Below, piece after piece: positions 1-5,282 of a stretch of DNA of 7,840 nucleotides; position 1 is the first letter of the stretch; each line of letters opens with the position of its first letter. Origin of the DNA: a bacterium (GTDB taxonomy: Bacteria; CG2-30-53-67; CG2-30-70-394); contig JAJRSX010000086.1 of assembly GCA_024278555.1 (NCBI GenBank), positions 1-7,840 of the forward strand, read 5' to 3'. The position numbers and the translations under genes are program-made. Below the pieces are notes generated by a model. It worked only from the letters and a program-made list of their open reading frames with translations. It was not told where the DNA came from and did no database searches.

Positions 1-14
1 GTCCTCTGCAGGCT

Positions 15-47
15 GAAGGGGAGAGAGGAGGGGGGGGAGGGAGAGAG
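15..47. repeat. Polypurine mirror-repeat tract 3' of rplY
   Basis: The plus strand is uninterrupted purine from 15 to 47, so the rplY-sense strand is pure C/T here. The core 21-47 is a near-perfect mirror repeat centred on position 34. Eleven of the 13 position pairs match (for example GAGAGAGG at the left against its mirror at the right), with mismatches only at 29/39 and 30/38; the centre is a run of eight G. Such tracts can in principle form triplex (H-DNA) or G-rich structures. No gene is visible in 1-56. In related genomes pth often follows rplY, so its start may lie just outside the window. Confidence 0.6.
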
Positions 48-56
48 CGGCAGCCC

Positions 57-689
57 CTACTCCTCGGTCGCCTCCTCGCCAGCGGCCTCACCCTCTTCGC
101 CTTCGCCCTCTTCACCCTCGGCCACGATCGCCTTCTCGATGCGCGGCGCCACGATCTTGAAGAGGACCGTCTCTTGCGGGGCGAGGACCGACACGCTGGT
201 GTCCAGATCGGCGACCGTAAAGGTTTGATCGATGTCGAGGTCGGTGAGGTTGACCTCGATGGCCTCGGGCAGGTCACCGGGGAGGCAGCGGACCCGCACC
301 CGATCGCGCACCACCTGGAGGATCCCGCCGTGGCGGACGCCGGCGGGGTCCTGGCCGGTGGCCACGAGGGGAACCTCGAGGGTGATCGGCCGGTCGGCGA
401 CGATCTCCAGGAAGTCGAGGTGGAGCATCCGCCGGGTCACCGGGTGGACGCTAAGCTCTTTGATCACCGCCGAGCGCGTGGTGCCGTCCACCTCCAGCGC
501 CGCCACGGTGTTGCGCGGGTGGTGGCGGAGGAAGTCGATGAGGTCGCGGGTACCCACCGACAGGGGGGTGGCACTTCGGTCGCCGCCGTAGAGGATGGCG
601 GGGATCTGCCCCTCTCGGCGGAGGCGGCGGGCGGCGGACTTGCCGGTGTCGGTACGGGACTCACAGGTCAGGGTGACGGTGGCGGACAT
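57..689 (-). CDS. rplY: 50S ribosomal protein L25 (TL5/CTC type)
   Basis: This 210-residue protein binds 5S rRNA in the central protuberance of the large ribosomal subunit. The N-terminal L25 domain (about residues 3-95) shows the family pattern: G16-K17, the basic stretch RRLRREG (21-27), then IPAILYGG (29-36), and a conserved HLDFLEI (90-96). Residues about 100-185 are the second, beta-rich TL5/CTC domain (typical ITLEVPL at 102-108). The last 20 or so residues are a Glu/Gly/Ala acidic tail, common in long L25 forms. E. coli L25 lacks the second domain, so this is the long stress-protein-like type. The ATG at 689 is the only start that keeps the whole domain. It lies 36 nt after the prs stop, so the two are probably cotranscribed. 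No purine-rich Shine-Dalgarno is visible before the ATG. The identification is secure. Confidence 0.95.
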   Translation of the reverse strand: MSATVTLTCESRTDTGKSAARRLRREGQIPAILYGGDRSATPLSVGTRDLIDFLRHHPRNTVAALEVDGTTRSAVIKELSVHPVTRRMLHLDFLEIVADRPITLEVPLVATGQDPAGVRHGGILQVVRDRVRVRCLPGDLPEAIEVNLTDLDIDQTFTVADLDTSVSVLAPQETVLFKIVAPRIEKAIVAEGEEGEGEEGEAAGEEATEE

Positions 690-725
690 GGCGATTTCGG
701 GGATCGGGGGTGCAGGGGCCCTGGG

Positions 726-1667
726 TTACGAAAAGAGTGCGGAGACCGAGGTCTCTTCGTGGATGTTGCGTACCGCCGTGCCGAGGTAGGGGCCGACGGA
801 GAGGGTGGTGATCTTCTTCTTATCGACCCCGTCGGGGAGCGGGATGGTATTGGCCACCACCACCTCCTCCAGGGGGGAGGCGGCGATCCGCTCATAGGCG
901 GGGCCGGAGAGGACCGGGTGGCTGCAGGCGGCGACCACCCGGCGTGCGCCGTTGGCGATCAGGGCGGCGGCGGCCTCGGTGAGGGTGCCGGCGGTGTCGA
1001 TCATGTCGTCGACGATGAGGCAGTCGCGGCCGGCCACGTCGCCGATGATGTGCATCACCTTGGCCACATTCGGGCCGTCACGGCGCTTGTCGATGATCGC
1101 CAGGGAGGCGTCGTCCATCCGTTTGGCCACCGCCCGCGCCCGCTCCACGCCGCCGGCGTCGGGGGAGACCACCACCAGGTCCTTGAAGGTGTGGTTCTTC
1201 AGGTAGTCGATGACGATCGGCGCGGCGTAGACGTTGTCTACGGGGACATCAAAGAAGCCCTGAATCTGCCCGGTGTGCAGGTCCATGGTGAGCAGCCGGT
1301 CGATGCCGGCGACGCTCAGCAAATCCGCCACCAGGCGGGCGGTGATCGGCACCCTCGGCATGACCTTGCGGTCCTGGCGGGCGTAGCCGTAGTACGGCAC
1401 CACCGCGGTGATCCGTTGCGCCGACGCCCGCTTCAGGGCATCGACCATCACCAGGAGCTCCATCAGGTTGTCGTTGCACGGGTGGCAGGTGGACTGGACC
1501 ACGAAGCAGTCGTAGCCCCGCACGTTCTCACCCAGAGCGACCTGGATCTCCCCGTCGGAGAAGCGGTTGACCGTGGCGGCGGAGAGGGCGATACCCACCT
1601 CCTCGCACACCTCCAGGGCGAGGGGGAGGTTGGAGGAGCCAGAGAAGATCTTCAGCTTGTTGCTCAT
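726..1667 (-). CDS. prs: Ribose-phosphate pyrophosphokinase (PRPP synthetase, class I)
   Basis: This 313-residue cytoplasmic enzyme makes PRPP from ribose 5-phosphate and ATP, feeding purine, pyrimidine, His, Trp and NAD synthesis. Visible motifs are FSDGE (36-40, ATP site), the flexible loop YARQDRK (95-101), the metal-site segment DLHTGQIQGFF (129-139, with His131), SPDAGGVERAR (168-178) and the PRPP-binding loop VDDMIDTAGT (219-228). Length and motif order match class I enzymes end to end, with no truncation. The start MSNKLKIFSG aligns with the usual N-terminus, and no other in-frame start nearby would preserve it. The ATG lies only 7 nt after the encoded CCA of tRNA-Gln, and no Shine-Dalgarno fits there. 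The order tRNA-Gln, prs, rplY is a conserved proteobacterial arrangement; ispE, which often precedes the tRNA, is absent here, with pepP in that place. Confidence 0.97.
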   Translation of the reverse strand: MSNKLKIFSGSSNLPLALEVCEEVGIALSAATVNRFSDGEIQVALGENVRGYDCFVVQSTCHPCNDNLMELLVMVDALKRASAQRITAVVPYYGYARQDRKVMPRVPITARLVADLLSVAGIDRLLTMDLHTGQIQGFFDVPVDNVYAAPIVIDYLKNHTFKDLVVVSPDAGGVERARAVAKRMDDASLAIIDKRRDGPNVAKVMHIIGDVAGRDCLIVDDMIDTAGTLTEAAAALIANGARRVVAACSHPVLSGPAYERIAASPLEEVVVANTIPLPDGVDKKKITTLSVGPYLGTAVRNIHEETSVSALFS

Positions 1668-1674
1668 GGGGCGC

Positions 1675-1749
1675 TGGTTGGGGCGGTAGGATTCGAACCT
1701 ACGATTGCAGGGATCAAAACCCTGTGACTTACCACTTGTCGACGCCCCA
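1675..1749 (-). tRNA. tRNA-Gln (anticodon UUG)
   Basis: A full cloverleaf of 75 nt including an encoded CCA can be drawn on the minus strand. The acceptor stem is TGGGGCG (1749-1743) with CGCCCCA (1685-1679), followed by discriminator A and CCA (1677-1675). The D arm is GAC/GTC with loop AAGTGGTAA. The anticodon arm is CAGGG/CCCTG with loop TTTTGAT, giving anticodon TTG (Gln). The T arm is GTAGG/CCTAC with loop TTCGAAT. Position directly upstream of prs agrees with the known tRNA-Gln-prs linkage. With no other tRNA in the window, it is probably processed from the front of the prs-rplY transcript. Confidence 0.97.
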
Positions 1750-1806
1750 AGAGAGGGTCGTGGATCGAAAGAGGGGAGAGACCCCCGGTCGGGAAAAGGG
1801 CTGGGG

Positions 1807-1836
1807 AGGCTAGCGCCCGGCCCACCTGGAGGTCAA
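1807..1836 (-). promoter_or_regulatory. Probable sigma70 promoter for tRNA-Gln-prs-rplY
   Basis: On the minus strand, TTGACC (1836-1831) is followed after 18 nt by TAGCCT (1812-1807), embedded in GCTAGCCT, a form often seen at -10 in GC-rich proteobacteria. The predicted transcript would start near 1800, about 50 nt before the tRNA 5' end. This is the best promoter match in the 1750-2041 gap. It is a reading of consensus only; the transcription start is not known. Confidence 0.5.
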
Positions 1837-1881
1837 GCAAGAAGCTCGGTCCCGACGCGATCCCGCCCGCCCGCGGTAGCA

Positions 1882-1952
1882 GCGGGTTGTACCCGCGATC
1901 CGTGCCTGCGGCGCGGCCGGCCCTTGGGGCCGGGGTCGGGGGTACAACCCCC
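1882..1952. repeat. Cluster of three small palindromes with alternative pairing (REP-like)
   Basis: Three compact hairpins lie in a row: GCGGGT-TGT-ACCCGC (1882-1896), CCGGCCC-TTG-GGGCCGG (1917-1933) and GGGGGT-ACA-ACCCCC (1938-1952). The outer two are also reverse complements of each other over 11 nt, GGGTTGTACCC (1884-1894) and GGGTACAACCC (1940-1950). The region can therefore fold as three local hairpins or as one long stem enclosing the middle hairpin. No T-tract follows on either strand, so it is not a standard intrinsic terminator. It lies between the pepP 3' end and the tRNA-Gln promoter. A REP/BIME-like extragenic element is possible; a structured RNA is the alternative. Confidence 0.6.
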
Positions 1953-2041
1953 TCCTTCCCAAGACCCCGAGGCCCCGGCGCCGTCCCGACGATCTTCCCA
2001 AACTGTCCTTGGTAATAAGGTTCGGCCGTCGTTCGTTTGGC

Positions 2042-3346
2042 CTACGACACCTGGCCGACCGCCGCCTCCACCGCCTCGGGCAGCTTGGGGATCGCCTCGG
2101 TGAGGATGTCGCAGCCGGTTTCGGTGACCAGACAGTCGTCCTCGATACGGATGCCGATCCCGGCGAGCTCCGGCGGCACGCCGTCGCCGGGGGCGATGTA
2201 GAGGCCCGGCTCGACGGTGAGGAGCATCCCCGGGCGGAGCCTTCGCCAGCCGTCGTCGTCGCGGTAGTCGCCCACGTCGTGGACGTCCATCCCGAGCCAG
2301 TGGCCGGTGCGGTGCATGTAGAACCGTTTGTACGCCTCCGCTTCGATCAGCTCCGCGACCGGGCCGGTGAGCAGCCCGAGGTCGACCATCCCCTGGGTGA
2401 GGACCTCGACTGCCGCGGTGTGCGGCTCATCCCAGCGGTTGCCGGGGCGCACCCGCCCGATCGCCTCTGCCTGGGCGGCGAGGACGATCTCGTAGCAGTC
2501 GCGTTGCGCCGGGGTGAAGCGGCCGGTGACCGGGTAGGTGCGGGTAACGTCGCCGGCGAAGAGGTCGAACTCCGCCCCGGCGTCCACCAGGAGGAGGTCG
2601 CCGGCCGCCATTCGCCGCCGGTTGTCCACGTAGTGGAGGGTGCAGGCGTTCTCTCCCGAGGCGACGATCGACGGGTACGACCAGGTGGTGCCGTGGCGGA
2701 GAAAGGCGGTCTCGATCGCCGCCTGCACCTCGTACTCGAAGCGGCCCGGCGCCGCCGTTGCCATCCCCGCCCGGTGGCCGTCGGCGGTGATCTCGCAGGC
2801 GCGCCGCGCCGCCGCCACCTCCTCCTCCCCCTTGATCAGGCGCATCTCGTGGAGGATCGCCTCCACGTCCACCACCACCCGCGGCGCCCGCACCCCGGAG
2901 CGCGCCCTGGCCCGCACCCGGTTGAGCCAGCCGGCGACCCGCCGGTCGAGCTCCGGCTGGCGGCCGAAGGGGTAGTAGAGGTGGGTCACATCCTCCAGGT
3001 AGGGCGGCAGGAGGTCGTCGATCTCGCCGATCGGGTGGGCCTCGTCGGCGCCGAGCGCCTCCATCGCTCCGTCGATCCCGAGGCGGTGGCCGGTCCACTG
3101 CTCCTTTGCCGGGTCGCGCTCGCGCACGAAGAGGACAAACGGCCCCTCCTCCCGGCCCGGGGCGAGCAGCGCCACCGCCTCGGGCTCGTCGCAACCGGTG
3201 AGGTAGAAGAAGTCGGAGTCGGGGCGGTACGGGTACTCCACGTCGCGGTTACGCGGCCGCACCGGCGTTGCCGCCAGGATGGCGATCCCCCCCTCCATCT
3301 GCTCCATGAAGCGGGTACGGCGGGCGGCAAAGGTGGCGGGGTCCAT
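2042..3346 (-). CDS. pepP: Xaa-Pro aminopeptidase (aminopeptidase P, M24B)
   Basis: This 434-residue dinuclear metal enzyme removes the N-terminal residue from peptides with proline in second place. The N-terminal aminopeptidase-P domain (about 1-135) shows VEYPYRPDSDFFYLTG (36-51), closely like E. coli PepP. The pita-bread catalytic domain (about 165-425) keeps all metal ligands: Asp255 (LLLVDAG), Asp266 (GDVTRT), His349, Glu379 (TVEPG) and Glu402 (RIEDD). The active-site residues His238, His345, His356 and Arg400 are also present. I chose the ATG at 3346 (MDPATFAARR) because it aligns with the family N-terminus. The reading frame stays open upstream to 3439, but those 31 codons read through the octamer array and its hairpin. 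There is no strong Shine-Dalgarno; the start context is AGCGAGCCCC then ATG. The enzyme is complete and probably cytoplasmic. Confidence 0.95.
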   Translation of the reverse strand: MDPATFAARRTRFMEQMEGGIAILAATPVRPRNRDVEYPYRPDSDFFYLTGCDEPEAVALLAPGREEGPFVLFVRERDPAKEQWTGHRLGIDGAMEALGADEAHPIGEIDDLLPPYLEDVTHLYYPFGRQPELDRRVAGWLNRVRARARSGVRAPRVVVDVEAILHEMRLIKGEEEVAAARRACEITADGHRAGMATAAPGRFEYEVQAAIETAFLRHGTTWSYPSIVASGENACTLHYVDNRRRMAAGDLLLVDAGAEFDLFAGDVTRTYPVTGRFTPAQRDCYEIVLAAQAEAIGRVRPGNRWDEPHTAAVEVLTQGMVDLGLLTGPVAELIEAEAYKRFYMHRTGHWLGMDVHDVGDYRDDDGWRRLRPGMLLTVEPGLYIAPGDGVPPELAGIGIRIEDDCLVTETGCDILTEAIPKLPEAVEAAVGQVS

Positions 3347-3370
3347 GGGGGCTCGCTGTGCTCGCAGGGG

Positions 3371-3545
3371 GTAGGGAGGTAGGGAGGTAGGGGCGGTCAG
3401 CCCTTCGGGCTGATGATTATGCCGATGGGGCGGCTGCAATACAGCGGCGGAGAAGCACGTGTCGATCGGGGAGACTGCCCACGAGTAAAAACTGTGGCCG
3501 CGAAGCGGCCATCCACCCCTACTTCCCTACTTCCCTACTTCCCTA
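3371..3545. repeat. Symmetrical element: inverted GTAGGGA-octamer arrays, each with a TTC-loop hairpin
   Basis: The left array (plus strand, 3371-3393) is two units of GTAGGGAG and a final GTAGGGG. The right array (minus strand, 3545 down to 3516) is TAGGGAA, two units of GTAGGGAA and a final GTAGGGG. The arrays point inward. Three nt after the left array comes a 7-bp hairpin TCAGCCC-TTC-GGGCTGA (3397-3413). Four nt after the right array comes a 7-bp hairpin TGGCCGC-TTC-GCGGCCA (minus strand, 3511-3495). The inner part 3414-3486 holds no gene and no other clear structure; an ATTATG at 3416-3421 could be a weak minus-strand -10 for pepP. The outermost TAG of the right array is the thiI stop codon. 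Confidence 0.7.
3487..3511 (-). terminator. Intrinsic terminator of thiI
   Basis: On the minus strand the 7-bp perfect GC-rich stem TGGCCGC/GCGGCCA with a TTC loop (3511-3495) is followed by CAG and then five T (3491-3487). It lies about 30 nt beyond the thiI stop and reads in the thiI direction. It is the same hairpin that forms the right half of the octamer element. Confidence 0.65.
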
Positions 3546-4715
3546 AGCCTCCGCCTCCACCACCCGCACCTCCACCTGTGCCAGGGCGGCGGCGAGGAGC
3601 GGCTCCAGCTCCAGGGCGTGCTCCACCGCGCTGAGCTTGCGGTCGGTGGAGCGGGTCGCCGGCTCCTTCGGCTCCAGGAAGGAGCAGCAGTCCTCGTGCG
3701 GCTCGATGGAGAGGTCGAAGGTGCCGAGCCTCTTGGCCTCGTCGATGATCTCCTCCTTGTCCCAGCCGAGCAGGGGCCGGAGGATCGGTATCGGTGAGCA
3801 GCGGTCCACCGCGGTGAGGTTGGCCAGGGTCTGGGAGGCGACCTGGCCGAGGGACTCGCCGGTGACCAGGGCCGGCGCCTTCAGCCGCCGGGCGATCTCC
3901 GCGGCGAGGCGCACCATCGCCCGCCGGTAGAGGAGCACCCGCAGGGACGACGGGGCGTGGCCGACGATGTGGCGCTGGATGTCGAGGAGGGGGATCTGGT
4001 GCAGCTCGCCGGGCCCCTGGTAGCGGCCGAGGAGCCCCACCAGCCCGACCACCTTCTCCTGGGAGGCGGCGTTGGTATACGGGAAGCTGTGAAAGTGGAC
4101 GAAGCTCACCCGGCAGCCGCGGCGCATCATCCGGGCGGCGGCCACCGGCGAGTCGATGCCGCCGGAGAGCAGCGCCACCACCTGGCCGCTCACCCCCACC
4201 GGCAGGCCGCGCCGCCCCTCCATCCGGTCGCAAAAGACGAAGCAGCGGCGGTCTACCACCTCGATCCGCACGGTCAGCGCCGGATCGCCCAGGTTGACCG
4301 GCCAGCCGGTCTCGCGGGCGACCAGCCCCCCGATCTCCTGGTTGATCTCCTGGGAGGGGTGGGGGAACGACTTGTCCGCCCGCTTTGCCCGCACCGCGAA
4401 GCTCGCCGCAGTGTGGCCCTCGATGACCCGCAGGGCGGCCTCGCGGATCGCCTCCATCTCCGGGGGGCAGGCGAGGGCGGGGGCGAAGTAGGCGATCCCG
4501 AAGACCCGCCGCAGCCGTGCGATCGCCTCCTCCTCGTGGCCCGGCTCCAGCTCCACCATGACCCGGCCGTAGAGGCGCCGCACCCGCACCGGGGAGATCG
4601 GGGCGAGTCCGTGCTCGATGTTGGCGATCAGCCGCCGCTCAAACAGCGGCCGGTTGCGCCCCTTGAGGCCGATCTCGGCGTAGTGGACGAGGAGACAGGG
4701 GGAGAGGTCGGCCAT
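3543..4715 (-). CDS. thiI: tRNA 4-thiouridine synthetase ThiI, without rhodanese domain
   Basis: This 390-residue enzyme adenylates U8 of tRNA and transfers sulfur to give 4-thiouridine; in many bacteria it also supplies sulfur for the thiamine thiazole. The N-terminal ferredoxin-like part begins YAEIGLKGRNRPLFE (12-26), the family signature, followed by a THUMP domain (about 61-165). The PP-loop SGGIDSP is at 184-190, then FVHFHSFPYT (205-214) and TGESLGQVASQT (285-296), both typical of ThiI. The protein ends at about the length of the rhodanese-less class; the E. coli enzyme is about 480 residues with a C-terminal rhodanese carrying the catalytic Cys456. A Cys pair in HEDCCSF (Cys343, Cys344) corresponds in position to the Cys344 region of E. 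coli. The ATG at 4715 gives the standard N-terminus; no Shine-Dalgarno is visible, the context being CTCACCCC then ATG. The stop TAG is part of the adjoining repeat array. Confidence 0.94.
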   Translation of the reverse strand: MADLSPCLLVHYAEIGLKGRNRPLFERRLIANIEHGLAPISPVRVRRLYGRVMVELEPGHEEEAIARLRRVFGIAYFAPALACPPEMEAIREAALRVIEGHTAASFAVRAKRADKSFPHPSQEINQEIGGLVARETGWPVNLGDPALTVRIEVVDRRCFVFCDRMEGRRGLPVGVSGQVVALLSGGIDSPVAAARMMRRGCRVSFVHFHSFPYTNAASQEKVVGLVGLLGRYQGPGELHQIPLLDIQRHIVGHAPSSLRVLLYRRAMVRLAAEIARRLKAPALVTGESLGQVASQTLANLTAVDRCSPIPILRPLLGWDKEEIIDEAKRLGTFDLSIEPHEDCCSFLEPKEPATRSTDRKLSAVEHALELEPLLAAALAQVEVRVVEAEA

Positions 4716-4745
4716 GGGGTGAGTGGGGGTGGGGCGAGGCGCGGA

Positions 4746-4774
4746 GGTGTAGCAGATGGCCGGCGGATGGCCAA
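4746..4774 (-). promoter_or_regulatory. Possible thiI promoter
   Basis: On the minus strand, TTGGCC (4774-4769) and TACACC (4751-4746) are separated by 17 nt. A start near 4739 would leave a leader of about 24 nt before the thiI ATG. Both boxes are imperfect, so this is a tentative consensus reading. Confidence 0.3.
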
Positions 4775-4902
4775 GGAGGACGGGGTGCCCATCATCGTCG
4801 GTTGGAGTCTCGCCCAGAGAGGCGGAGAACGGTGGGGGGTAGGGGGAGGCAGGCGGGGAGGCGGTGTCGCCGGTGGTACGTCAAAGAGGGCAACCGCTCA
4901 AC

Positions 4903-4932
4903 GCAAAGGCGCAAAGAGGCCAGGGCGCAAAG
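4903..4932. repeat. GCAAAG-unit repeats
   Basis: GCAAAG occurs at 4903-4908, 4911-4916 and 4927-4932, in the setting ACGCAAAGGCGCAAAG. Similar GCAAAG tracts are familiar in intergenic regions of various proteobacterial genomes; their function is not established, and this statement is from recall. Confidence 0.55.
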
Positions 4933-5137
4933 GGGGGGGATCGCTGGGGGGGAGGGGTCGACGGTGGTGGCCCAGGGGATGGCGTGGGCCTTGAAGGCTA
5001 TTTGAGCCACGGAATCCCCGGAAAGACACGGAAGGGAAGCGAGCCACGGGTAGAGGCGTCGCTGGTGGTAAACACCAGGGGGCGGCGGGGGCCTGGAAGG
5101 CAGAGCTCACCGCGAAGACGCCACGGGGCAAATGCTC

Positions 5138-5222
5138 TGGGGTCAGGCTTGCAAACTTGCAAGTTTGGACCTCGCTGTCGGCCATCAACGGGCAAACTTG
5201 CAAGTTTGCAAGCCTGACCCCA
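5138..5222. repeat. Perfect 30-bp inverted repeat with 25-nt loop
   Basis: The left arm 5138-5167 and right arm 5193-5222 are exact reverse complements over 30 nt, around a 25-nt loop (5168-5192). The outer end of each arm is TGGGGTCAGG or its complement. Each arm also contains the perfect 14-nt palindrome AAACTTGCAAGTTT (5153-5166 and 5194-5207), and TTGCAA recurs, so each arm can fold on itself as well as pair with the other. No T-tract follows on either strand. The element lies 60 nt beyond the 3' end of the minus-strand gene at 5283. It has the form of a small non-autonomous mobile or REP-type element. Confidence 0.85.
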
Positions 5223-5256
5223 ATTCTGACCCCAATTCGAAGGTAGACCCCAATTC
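5215..5256. repeat. Three GACCCCAATTC direct repeats
   Basis: TGACCCCAATTC occurs at 5215-5226 and immediately again at 5227-5238; AGACCCCAATTC follows at 5245-5256 after 6 nt. The first copy overlaps the outer end of the right arm of the inverted repeat, and TGGGGTCA opens the left arm, so the same octamer bounds the structure. Copies of GGGGTCA/TGACCCC with AATT spacers are, from recall, seen near REP-associated tyrosine transposases; no transposase gene is in this window. Confidence 0.75.
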
Positions 5257-5282
5257 CTGCGTGGTGAACCGGCCTACCGAGG

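Larger units (their letters stand above)
4716..5282. other. Gene-free interval rich in short intergenic repeats
   Basis: I see no convincing gene in these 567 nt. From 4716 to about 4880 there is GC-rich sequence with long G-runs and a possible thiI promoter. Three GCAAAG units lie at 4903-4932, overlapping G-runs of 8, 7 and 4 at 4932-4957 that fit a G-quadruplex pattern. CACGGAA units occur at 5008-5014 and 5027-5033, with GAGCCACGG at 5005-5012 (as AGCCACGG) and 5041-5049. A related CGCGAAGACGCCACGGGG sits at 5111-5128. The end is the inverted repeat and direct repeats listed separately. The small open frames here translate these repeats and have no protein-like features. Confidence 0.7.

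Noticed and set aside
174-1727. Long plus-strand open frame of 517 codons opposite rplY and prs
   Set aside because: It is antisense to two secure genes and the tRNA; its composition (Gly, His, Val, Asp rich) is typical of the complement of GC-rich genes.
2009-3382. Plus-strand open frame of 457 codons opposite pepP
   Set aside because: It is a shadow of pepP, which has all catalytic residues; no start signal or family features.
3347-3439. 31-residue N-terminal extension of PepP
   Set aside because: The added codons read through the octamer array and hairpin, and the family N-terminus aligns with the ATG at 3346.
3371-3545. CRISPR array
   Set aside because: Units are 8 nt without spacers, and no cas gene is present.
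4898-5217. Small open frames on both strands between thiI and the 142-residue gene
   Set aside because: They translate GCAAAG and CACGGAA repeats (FRGFRGS-type peptides) and have no conserved features or ribosome sites.
5138-5222. 30-bp inverted repeat as an intrinsic terminator of the 142-residue gene
   Set aside because: No T-run follows the stem on the minus strand; it may still hinder transcription but does not match the standard form.
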